Assembly (NCBI GenBank): GCA_002238565.1
Contig: MPMP01000031.1
Span: 1-53,176 of the forward strand
DNA: 53,176 nucleotides
Source of the DNA: Albidovulum sp. bin36
Lineage (GTDB): Bacteria > Pseudomonadota > Alphaproteobacteria > Rhodobacterales > Rhodobacteraceae
Direction of reading: 5' to 3'
In this document: in pieces, positions 15,442-24,300 of the stretch
Numbering within the stretch: position 1 is the stretch's first letter
Layout: the number at the start of each line of letters is the position of its first letter
Notes under the pieces: model-generated
Databases searched by the model: none
Told to the model about the DNA's origin: nothing
The model's input: only the letters and a program-made list of their open reading frames with translations
Translations under genes and position numbers: made by a program

Positions 15442-17706
15442 ATGAATAAAATCGACGACATTTCAGGGACCGAGTACAAATACGTCGGCTCCCGCCCCGT
15501 CCGCCCGGACGGGCTCGACAAAGTAACCGGCAAGGCGCAGTTCGGAGCGGATCTTTACGCGCCCGGCATGCTGTTCGCGAAAATCCTGCGCTCGCCCCAC
15601 GCGCATGCCCGAATATTGAGCATCGACACCGGAAAAGCCGAGGCGCTGGACGGCGTCAAGGCGGTTTTGACTTCGACCGACCTGCAACCGGGCGAAGGCG
15701 CGGACGATCTCGAAGACGATATGGACCACGTCCTCGAAAACGTCATGGCGCGCGGCAAGGCGCTCTACGACGGCCATGCGGTAGCCGCCGTTGCCGCGAC
15801 CTCGGCAAGCATCGCCAGGAAGGCGCTCAAGCTTATCGATGTCGAATACGAGGTCCTGCCGCACGTTACCGATATCGAAAAGGCCATTGCGCCGGATGCT
15901 CCTGTCATTCGCGAAGACATGTACACTCAGGACATGGATCCGAAACCGGACAAGCCGTCGAATATCGCTAGGCGAATGGAAATCGGACACGGCGATATCG
16001 AAGCGGGATTCGAAAAGGCGGACTTCATTTTCGAACGCAGATTTCGCACGGAAGCCGCCCACCAAGGCTATATCGAACCGCACGCCTGCCTCGCCGACTA
16101 CCGCAGCGACGGGCATGCCGAGATCTGGTGCTGCACGCAGGGGCATTTCATGGTTCGCAGCGCCTGCGCCGCCTTGCTTGGAATGGAGCTTTCCAAGCTG
16201 CGGGTCACCGCTTCGGAGATCGGCGGCGGCTTCGGCGGAAAGACGACCGTTTTCATCGAGCCCGTTGCGCTCGCCCTGTCTCGCAAGTGCGGGCGGCCGG
16301 TCAAGCTTGTCATGGATCGGGACGAGGTATTCCGCGCTTCCGGGCCTACGCCGAGCAGCGTTGTCGACGTTAAGATCGGTGCGAACAAGGACGGCGTGAT
16401 AACCGCGGGATTCGCGGAGCTCTGGTTTCAGGGCGGCGCTTTTCCGGGTTCCGTGATCGATCTGGGCACCATGTGCGCCTTCGCCTGCTACGATCTGGAA
16501 AACGTCAAGGCGATCGGCTGGGATGTCGTGGTCAACCGCCCGAAGAGCGCCGCCTACCGCGCGCCCGGCGCGCCGATGGCCGCATTCGCCGTCGAGAGCG
16601 GGCTTGACGATCTCGCCGAGAGAATCGGAATCGATCCGGTCGACTTCCGGCTGAAAAACGCAGCCGAAGAGGGGTCGACAGCCGCTTTCGGACCGAAATT
16701 CCGACGAATCGGCCTCAAGGAGACGCTCGAGGCGGCAAAGGCCTCGGATCACTACAATTCGCCTCTCGGACCCAATCAGGGGCGCGGCATAGCCTGCGGA
16801 TTCTGGTTCAACTTCGGGGGCACGACGAGCGCATCGATCAAGATCGAGCTCGACGGAACGGCTATGGTAACGGTCGGCACGCCCGACATCGGCGGATCCC
16901 GCGCATCCATGTGCCTGATGGCGGCGGAAACGCTGGGCATACCTTACGAAAACGTTCGCTGCGTCATTGCCGACACGTCGCTCCTTCCCTACAGCGCTAC
17001 GACCGAAGGAAGCCGAACGACGCATTCGTCCGGCATGGCGACCGTCTACGCCTCCGAGAACGCCATCAAGGTCATGTGCGGGCGGGCGGCGAAAATCTGG
17101 GGAATCCCCGAGGACGCGGTCGACTGGAAGGACGGCCACGCGCGCCCGTCGGGCGCGAACGCCGGCGAGTTCGAGCCCATGTCGCTGGCCGATATCGCAA
17201 AAAAGGCGCACGAAACCGGAGGGGCGATCGCCGGGCACTGCGAGTTCGAAGCCGGAAAAGTCGGACAGAGCTTCGGCACCCATATCGCCGATGCCGAAAT
17301 CGATCCCGAAACCGGGTTCACCAAGATCGTGCGGTATACCGTGATTCAGGACGCGGGTCGGGCCATACATCCCAGCTATGTCGAGGGCCAGTACCAGGGC
17401 GGCGCCGTCCAGGGCATCGGCTGGGCGCTCAACGAGGAGTACATCTACGGCGAGGACGGTAGACTGCAGAATGCAGGCTTCCTCGACTACAGAATGCCGG
17501 TTTGCTCCGACGTGCCCATGATAGAAACGGAAATTGTCGAAGTTCCGAACGCCGGGCATCCTTTCGGCGTCCGCGGAGTCGGCGAAACGCCCATCGTGCC
17601 TCCGCTGGGAGCTATCGGCAACGCGCTTTCCCATGCGATCGGCACGAGAATGGATACGATTCCCATGTCTCCGCCACGCGTGCTCGAAGCCGTCAGCGGC
17701 GGCTAG
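15442..17706 (+). CDS. Molybdenum hydroxylase large (molybdopterin-binding) subunit
   Basis: The 754-residue catalytic subunit contains the N-terminal aldehyde oxidase/xanthine dehydrogenase domain (RPDGLDKVTGKAQFGADLY) and the molybdopterin-binding region with GGGFGGKTT, AYRAPGAPMAAFAVE (~370-384) and RGVGETPIVPPLGAIGNA. The Glu of GVGE (~713) is the general base. It lacks the CO dehydrogenase loop (AYRCSFR), so it is not a CO dehydrogenase. A purine, aromatic-acyl or heterocycle substrate is likelier. Location 3 kb from ade-amn suggests hypoxanthine/xanthine, which is an inference. A long antisense frame over this gene is a high-GC artefact. Confidence 0.88.
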   Translation: MNKIDDISGTEYKYVGSRPVRPDGLDKVTGKAQFGADLYAPGMLFAKILRSPHAHARILSIDTGKAEALDGVKAVLTSTDLQPGEGADDLEDDMDHVLENVMARGKALYDGHAVAAVAATSASIARKALKLIDVEYEVLPHVTDIEKAIAPDAPVIREDMYTQDMDPKPDKPSNIARRMEIGHGDIEAGFEKADFIFERRFRTEAAHQGYIEPHACLADYRSDGHAEIWCCTQGHFMVRSACAALLGMELSKLRVTASEIGGGFGGKTTVFIEPVALALSRKCGRPVKLVMDRDEVFRASGPTPSSVVDVKIGANKDGVITAGFAELWFQGGAFPGSVIDLGTMCAFACYDLENVKAIGWDVVVNRPKSAAYRAPGAPMAAFAVESGLDDLAERIGIDPVDFRLKNAAEEGSTAAFGPKFRRIGLKETLEAAKASDHYNSPLGPNQGRGIACGFWFNFGGTTSASIKIELDGTAMVTVGTPDIGGSRASMCLMAAETLGIPYENVRCVIADTSLLPYSATTEGSRTTHSSGMATVYASENAIKVMCGRAAKIWGIPEDAVDWKDGHARPSGANAGEFEPMSLADIAKKAHETGGAIAGHCEFEAGKVGQSFGTHIADAEIDPETGFTKIVRYTVIQDAGRAIHPSYVEGQYQGGAVQGIGWALNEEYIYGEDGRLQNAGFLDYRMPVCSDVPMIETEIVEVPNAGHPFGVRGVGETPIVPPLGAIGNALSHAIGTRMDTIPMSPPRVLEAVSGG

Positions 17707-17719
17707 GCCGGCACGTCAG

Positions 17720-17965
17720 ATGGTCAAGGTCCATCTTTGGAGCTCCGCGCGGTCCGTTCTGGACGGAGTCGAGACGGTGGAGCTGGAGGCGAAAAACGCG
17801 CGCGAGCTGCTTCAGCGGCTCGCCGCCGAATATCCCGCCCTGCAGTCGCAGGTCGACCGGGGCATCGCGGTTTCGATCGACGGCGTGATTCACAATACTC
17901 CGTCGTTTCAGCCCATCGACGAAAACAGCGAAATCTATCTGCTGCCGAGAATGGCCGGCGGCTGA
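17720..17965 (+). CDS. MoaD/ThiS-like beta-grasp protein with C-terminal Gly-Gly
   Basis: The 81-residue protein has the beta-grasp pattern of MoaD/ThiS: VKVHLWSSARSVLDG at the start, a helix ARELLQRLAAEYPAL, then VSIDGVIHN and a final strand YLLPRMAGG. The terminal Gly-Gly is where MoaD/ThiS proteins become thiocarboxylated by an E1-like enzyme. It lies 13 bp after the molybdenum hydroxylase large subunit, so it is probably in that operon and may help make or sulfurate the molybdenum cofactor. Alternatively it is a general sulfur carrier. No MoaE or MoeB gene is nearby. Confidence 0.75.
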   Translation: MVKVHLWSSARSVLDGVETVELEAKNARELLQRLAAEYPALQSQVDRGIAVSIDGVIHNTPSFQPIDENSEIYLLPRMAGG

Positions 17966-18196
17966 CCGTCTCGGCGCGCGATTTCCGCAAGCCGCGAATC
18001 TCTATGGAATCGTCCTTCGCCGGAGCCGTCCCGCATTTGGCTCGGAGGAAGGATTCGGATATCGCAGTCCGGGCGGGATTCGCCAAGCGCACCTGGCGCC
18101 GGTTTCATTCGCGGCACGCCCACCTAGGACGCTAGCGGCGCCCCGGCGCGCGCAAGCCACCTGCGATCCCGCGCGGAAACCCTGATCGGCATCGAA

Positions 18197-19297
18197 TCAG
18201 CCGATTTTTCCTCGTTTCGAATCGGTTTGCCCGCGATCTAGCAAAAAATGATCCAATAGCACGCAAGCCATCATCGCTTCCCCCACGGGAACCGCCCTGA
18301 TTCCGACGCAGGGGTCGTGCCGGCCCTTCGTAACGATTTCCGTTTCTTCGCCCGCCAGATCGATCGTTTTTCTTGGAGTCAGTATCGAGGAGGTTGGCTT
18401 AACGGCAAATCGCACGACGATGTCCTGGCCGGTCGAAATCCCGCCCAGAATTCCGCCGGCGCGGTTCGAATCGTAGACCGGGCCATTCGGTCCCATTGAA
18501 ATTTCGTCGGCATTCTCGGTTCCGGACAGGCACGCAGCATCCATGCCCGCGCCGATTTCGACCCCCTTGACCGCATTTATCGACATCATTGCGGCGGCCA
18601 GATCCGCGTCTAGCTTGCCGTATACGGGCGCTCCCAATCCGGGCGGCGCTCCCGACGCGACGACTTCGACGACGGCCCCGGCTGAATTGCCGGATTTGCG
18701 CGTTTCATCCAGAAAAGCCGCCCAATGCATCGCCGCTTCGGCATCCGGGCACCAAAACGCGTTTTTTTCAATCTGCCCCAGATCGAATTTCTGCCGATTG
18801 GCCCGATGAGGCCCGACCTGAACAAGATATCCTTTGATGGAGAATTGCGGAACGAGCGAATCCAGCGCGGCTCGCGCCACGCCGCCGGCGGCGACGCGCG
18901 CCGCTGTCTCGCGCGCGGACGATCTGCCGCCTCCCCGATAATCGCGCAGACCGTATTTTTGCCAATACGTAATGTCCGCATGCCCGGGACGGAATTTGTC
19001 TCGGATTTCCGAGTAGTCTTTCGATCGATGGTCCGTATTCCGAATCATCAGATGTATAGGAGTTCCCGTAGTCTTGCCATCGAAGACGCCGGACAGGATC
19101 TCGACTTCGTCTTTTTCTCTTCTCTGGGTCGTGAATCTTGATTGGCCCGGCTTGCGGCGGTCGAGCCAGCGCTGGAGGAATTCCTTTTCCAGCGCTATTC
19201 CCGGAGGACATCCGTCCACGACTGCACCGAGGCCGGGCCCGTGACTTTCGCCCCATGTCGTTACTTGGAATACCCGCCCGAAGGTATTTTTTGACAT
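18197..19297 (-). CDS. aroC: Chorismate synthase
   Basis: The 366-residue enzyme converts 5-enolpyruvylshikimate 3-phosphate to chorismate with reduced FMN, the last common step to aromatic amino acids. Family signatures are [18 protein letters not shown] near residue 16, [17 protein letters not shown], and [19 protein letters not shown]. The ATG at 19297 has AGGAG seven bases upstream; the longer open frame above it has no family residues. Length is normal. It is convergent with the molybdenum hydroxylase operon and is a core housekeeping gene. Confidence 0.95.
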   Translation of the reverse strand: MSKNTFGRVFQVTTWGESHGPGLGAVVDGCPPGIALEKEFLQRWLDRRKPGQSRFTTQRREKDEVEILSGVFDGKTTGTPIHLMIRNTDHRSKDYSEIRDKFRPGHADITYWQKYGLRDYRGGGRSSARETAARVAAGGVARAALDSLVPQFSIKGYLVQVGPHRANRQKFDLGQIEKNAFWCPDAEAAMHWAAFLDETRKSGNSAGAVVEVVASGAPPGLGAPVYGKLDADLAAAMMSINAVKGVEIGAGMDAACLSGTENADEISMGPNGPVYDSNRAGGILGGISTGQDIVVRFAVKPTSSILTPRKTIDLAGEETEIVTKGRHDPCVGIRAVPVGEAMMACVLLDHFLLDRGQTDSKRGKIG

Positions 19298-19712
19298 GCC
19301 GGGCTCCTTGCTTTGCAGTAGAATAATAACCCGTCGCGCCCTGCTATCCAAGGCCCGAAGATTTCGCGTTCGCCTGCGCCGCGCGTCACAAGCTTTAAAC
19401 TGCGGTGCGTCGGAGTTACTGCGGCGGCTCGGAGCCGACAATCCGTCGAATCGCACATGTCCAATTCCGCCAGCGCCTGTCCGAAACGCTCTTGCAACCG
19501 GCCGCCTTGGCAGCTGCATCTAGCCGATTTGGCTGAAGGATTTAAACGGATTCAAAGCTGGCTTTCCGGCGGAATTTTCTGAACACGCTTCCGAAGCCGG
19601 CATTTCGGGGTTCTTGCCCCAAATTGCTCCGAAAGAGTCGAACGGTTGCGCATCGACCAGTTCGACCTCGCCGTTGACGATCAGCCGCGAGCAAGCCCCG
19701 GAAAGGCAAACA
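19298..19712. other. Intergenic 0.4 kb with a coding-like remnant
   Basis: On the minus strand, between the Rieske gene stop and aroC, a frame of about 60 codons (roughly 19525-19706) reads like protein: CLSGACSRLIVNGEVELVDA, then FDSFGAIWGKNPEMP. It has no ATG, GTG or TTG near its beginning and is closed upstream by a stop overlapping the end of the Rieske gene. I do not recognise it. It may be the tail of a lost gene or noise. Confidence 0.3.
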
Positions 19713-20024
19713 CTAGATTTCGATCAAGACTCGACCGCCTGCAACTTTGACCGGGTATGTATTGAGAGCGACGCATACCGGCGCGCCTTTCGCCTCGCCG
19801 GTCCTATAGTCGAATCGGCCATTGTGCTTCGGGCATTCGATTATGTAATCCATGACAAGCCCGTCTTCCAGATGCACTTGTTCATGCGTGCATAGCCCGT
19901 CCGTACAAAAATACTCGTCCTTGTGCGAACGGTAGATGGCGAATGTTCGATCACCATGATCGAATCTAATAAGATCTTCTTCTTCGACTTCATCGGTGCT
20001 GCAAGCGTCAATCCATTCGGACAT
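19713..20024 (-). CDS. MocE-type Rieske 2Fe-2S ferredoxin
   Basis: The 103-residue protein is a small soluble Rieske ferredoxin. The cluster is bound by CTHEQVHLEDG (C45, H47) and CPKHNGRFD (C64, H67), and the end YPVKVAGGRVLIEI is typical. MocE-like ferredoxins deliver electrons to a desaturase or oxygenase, but no such partner gene is found next to it here. The ATG at 20024 gives MSEWIDAC. A longer frame to 20063 exists but adds no family residues. Confidence 0.85.
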   Translation of the reverse strand: MSEWIDACSTDEVEEEDLIRFDHGDRTFAIYRSHKDEYFCTDGLCTHEQVHLEDGLVMDYIIECPKHNGRFDYRTGEAKGAPVCVALNTYPVKVAGGRVLIEI

Positions 20025-21315
20025 CTCTATCTCTTTTGTTACCTTAGGGCCGATTAATCGCAACGCATTCCGCGACTGGCAAACGACGGGCGATGAATTG
20101 GACGCTCCGTTTTTCGCTTCGCATTTCCGGCGGCCTGCTTTGCTTCATCGCGAAGGCATTTATGGATTCAATTGATTTTTGGCAAGAAGTCGAAAGGAAG
20201 ATTATCGGCGGTTCCATCGGACAATCGCCAAGAAAATTATTCTGCCGAGCATAGTCGGCGCACTCAGGGCGCGCGCTCGACGGTCGCTTCATTATGCGAG
20301 CCGCCTCAAGTTTGAAATTTTCTCTGAAACTCTTTTCGGGCTTTGGGCACACTTTCCCCTGACCTCCGGCACCCGATCCATGGGCCACAGGATACTCCGG
20401 TCCCGGCAACAGCGGCACCTCACGACATCGTCCCGGACACCGTCAGCCGCACGCGAGTTTCATGCTCCGGGGTAAGTAAACGCAGAAAGTCATGAAGGTT
20501 TTAGAAAATAAATCAATATGTCGAGTTGGTGGAAGCGCAGTAGCCAAGGAGCCTCGGAGTCGGCGAGTTTCTCCGCACCCGCCAGCCCGAGCCTCCGATG
20601 GATCATTGTTCGAAATTACACTGCCGATGTTTGAACAATTTATGCCCGCGCTCCGTTTGAGCGGGTGCCCGCCTCTAGGGGAACGTCAAAGCCAATCTAC
20701 CCGCCTTCGTCGAGCAGAAAGTCGAATCGAAGATGCGTGTTCGCCGCCTCGCGCCGCCGGCGCGACAATTCTGATTGAAATGTTCTGTAGACAAATAGTG
20801 ATGCGCAGCAGCAAGTATCCGAAAAAAGTGCAGTTCGGCGAAAACTCCGAATCCAAAGTCATGCGCCCAATTCAACAGGAATTGCTGGCAAAGAAACCCG
20901 GATTCGCTTCAAGCGACGGCTTGCGCATCGATATAGGAATCGAATGCGCCTCCGCGCTTGGATTAGATAATTCGCAAACCGAGTTTTCCGTTTGCCGACG
21001 GCCGCGCTTTTCTGTGATAGCCTTGATCAATGACCGACAACGCCCCGCTGCTCGGCGATGCCGTCTACGCGGCCGCTTCACCTGCCGTAGAAATACCGCT
21101 TTGGATCGACAAGCAATATGTCAATTCTGCGAGGCGAACGCCCGGGCTTTCCAGCGGCGAGCGGCGCATCGATCGCAAACACTCATTCGCACCCGGGAAA
21201 AAGGCGGCTTGTTAAGGGCGGTCGAGCAAGCTAGTTTTCAGGACGGTCCGGTCGAAAAAACGGCCATTCAGCGGCCCGCGAACAACGCGCGGTTAAAGTT
21301 GGGGAGAGGCAGCCG
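20025..21315. other. 1.3 kb without a recognisable gene before the defence operon
   Basis: A 385-codon frame spans part of this region but has no domain-like pattern and runs into the helicase gene, so I reject it. A shorter frame at 21030-21215 (61 codons, starting TDNAPLLGDAVYAAA) is possible but unrecognised. No tRNA, attachment site or terminator is visible. The region likely contains the promoter of the DISARM-like operon and may be an old junction. Confidence 0.35.
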
Positions 21316-24300
21316 ATGGACGTTTTCAAAATTCGCGACAATCTTGTCGCCGAATACGAACGTTTTTCACGAAGCTTCACCACAATTCGGGCCGAAGATA
21401 TCTCCAATATGGTTGATACGGCCTATAGGGCCGGGCATTTCTGGCCTGCTCCGCTCATCCAGCTTAATCCGAATTTCGAGCCGGGCGGATATGTCGACGC
21501 CCTCGTCGCCAATGGCACTCTCGATGCCGAGTGCGCTAATATTTTCCGAATCAAGGCCGAGAGCGACGTTGTTGGCAAGCGCCTCCTCCTGCATCGTCAC
21601 CAGACCGACGCGATCGAAATCGCCCGCCGGGGAAAGAGCTACGTGCTGACTACGGGCACCGGCTCCGGCAAATCGCTAGGCTACTTCATCCCCATCGTTG
21701 ACGACGTGCTGAGGCGAAAAAGAGCCGGCGACCCTTGCAACGGCATAACCGCGATCATCGTGTATCCGATGAACGCTCTTTGCAACAGCCAGCGCGAAGA
21801 GCTGGAGAAGTACCTGCGGCTCGGATACGGCGAAACGGGCCAGCCTGTCACTTTCGCCCGCTACACCGGGCAGGAATCACAGGAAGAACGCGAGCGAATA
21901 GCTAAGAACCCTCCTGATATTCTGCTCACCAATTACGTCATGCTCGAATTGATCATGACGCGTTTCCTTGAGACCGACAAGGCGATTCGCAATCACGCCG
22001 CGGGCCTCCGTTTTCTAGTGCTGGACGAGCTGCACACCTATCGCGGCAGGCAGGGCGCCGATGTCGCCATGCTTGTTCGGCGCGTTCGCGAACGATTCAA
22101 CGAAGAACTTCTGTGCGTTGGCACATCCGCGACCATGGCCTCGGAAGGGTCGCCGGGCGACCGCGACGCAAAGGTTGCGGACATCGCAAGCCGACTGTTC
22201 GGCGCGACCGTCAATCCCGAAAATATCGTGTCCGAATCGCTGCGACCGGCAACCGACCGCGATTCGAACTTCGGCGGACCTGAATTGCGAGCGGCCATCG
22301 AAGCCGGCGTGCCTGCGAGCCTTTCTCACGAGATTCTTGCGGCGCACCCGCTCGCGGCTTGGATCGAACAAAACCTCGGCCTTGAGGATATCGACGGGAA
22401 GCTAGTTCGGATTTCGCGTCCAAAGACGATCCTTGACGCGTCCAAATGCCTAGCAGATGAATGCGGACTCGGCATTGAGTCCTGCCGTTCATTCCTAGAG
22501 AAATTCCTGCTGGCCTCCCACCGGTGCAGAAACGAACGGGGGCAAAGCTTTTTTGCTTTTCGGCTGCACCAGTTCATCAGCGGCGCGTGGAATGCCTACT
22601 CGACCATGGAAGCGCCGGGAGAACGGTATCTTACGCTGGATGGACAGCAGTTTAAGCCGGGAGACCGTAATCGACCTCTATTTACGCTTTGCTTCTGCCG
22701 GTCATGCGGTCAAGAATATCTCCCCGTCTGGGCCAACCTCGCCAGCAAGCAGCCGCAGGCATTCGAGCCGCGCGATTTAACCGAACGCTCCAATGACGGC
22801 GAAGACATCCAATTCGGCTATCTCATGCCGGATTCAAACGGGATTTTCGATCCTTCGAGGCAAGACTCCCAGTTTCCCGATGATTGGATTGAATATCGCG
22901 GCGACGAGCCCAGGCTAAAATACCATTTTCGGCGCTACAGCCCCGTCCGGGTGCAAGTTGATACCTTAGGCGAGATTGCCGAGAATGGCCTGCCCGCGTG
23001 GTTCATCCCGGAATCGTTTCGTTTTTGCCTGAACCCGGATTGCAACGCCTACTTCGATGGCAGCGTGCGGAGCGATTTGACAAAGCTCTCGGGACTGTCG
23101 AGCGAAGGAAGAAGCTCTGCGACAACCGTGCTAGCCTTGTCCTCGCTGAAACAGCTCATCGGCACCGATCTCGACGAACGCACCAAGAAACTCCTCGCGT
23201 TTACCGACAACCGGCAGGACGCAAGCCTTCAAGCCGGACATTTTAACGATTTCATTCACATCCTGCTATTGAGAGGGGCGCTGGTCGCTGCAATTCGAGC
23301 CGACAGCGCCGGAATTCTCACCGACGACATTCTGACGCAGCGCGTGCTGGCGCATCTGAGGCTGGACGCAGAGGACTACGCGGCAAACTCCTCCGAGGTT
23401 AAGGGCTTCAAGGCCAGGAACACGGTTAATACGCTGCGCGACGTCCTCGGTTACCGGCTCTACTTCGACCTGCAGCGCGGCTGGCGGATCAACAACCCGA
23501 ATCTCGAACAGCTGGATATTCTGGATATTGGGTTCAAGGGGTTGATGGAATGCTGCGAAGACGAGGATGAATGGCGCGCACGGCACCCTCTCCTAGGCTC
23601 AATCGGCCCCGGGCGCCGCTACGATATCGTTCGAGAGCTATTGGATAGAATGCGCAGAGCCCTCTGCATCAAGACGATTTACCTCGATCCGAATTTCCAG
23701 GAGCAAATACGCAATCGAAGCTACAACCAGCTGAAGGAGCCGTGGGGACTGTCGGAAGAAGAGCGGCTGGTCTCTCACGCCTTCATGATTCCCAGGCCGG
23801 GCAATCGCGCTCGCAGGCTCGACTACCGTATTCTCAATATCTCATTTCGGTCGGCCTTCGGTCGCAAGCTTAAATCCCGGACGCTCTGGGGGGCGGACAA
23901 TCGCAGCTATCCGCAGAAGTTCGACGAGGATGCGTACAACGCCGTAATTGACGATATCCTGAGCGTACTTACGGTATACGGCTATGTCGAGCGGGCCGAA
24001 CTCGACGGCGGGCGCACAGGCTTCCGCATCGACAGCACGGCTCTAGAATGGCGCCTCGCCGGCAATGCCGGCTCGCAAACGAGCAAAGCCAATGTGTTTT
24101 TTCGAAATCTGTATGAAAACGTTGCGGCGCTGCTCGGCCGGGACGATCGCCTCCTGCACCAACTCGAAGCCCGAGAGCACACGGCGCAGGTTGACGCAGA
24201 TATACGCGAGCAACGCGAAACGCGCTTCCGCAGAGGGCTAGAGCCAACCGGGCTGCCGATTCTTTTCTGCTCGCCCACCATGGAACTCGGCGTCGACATA

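Noticed and set aside
15463..17634. 723-codon open frame antisense to the molybdenum hydroxylase large subunit
   Set aside because: It mirrors a clearly identified gene, has no domain pattern, and long antisense frames are expected in high-GC coding DNA.
15442..17706. Molybdenum hydroxylase as a CO dehydrogenase (coxMSL)
   Set aside because: The large subunit has AYRAPGAPMA at the place where CO dehydrogenases carry AYRCSFR.
20492..21649. 385-codon plus-strand frame before and into the helicase gene
   Set aside because: Composition is random-looking, no motif is present, and it overlaps the well-supported helicase start.
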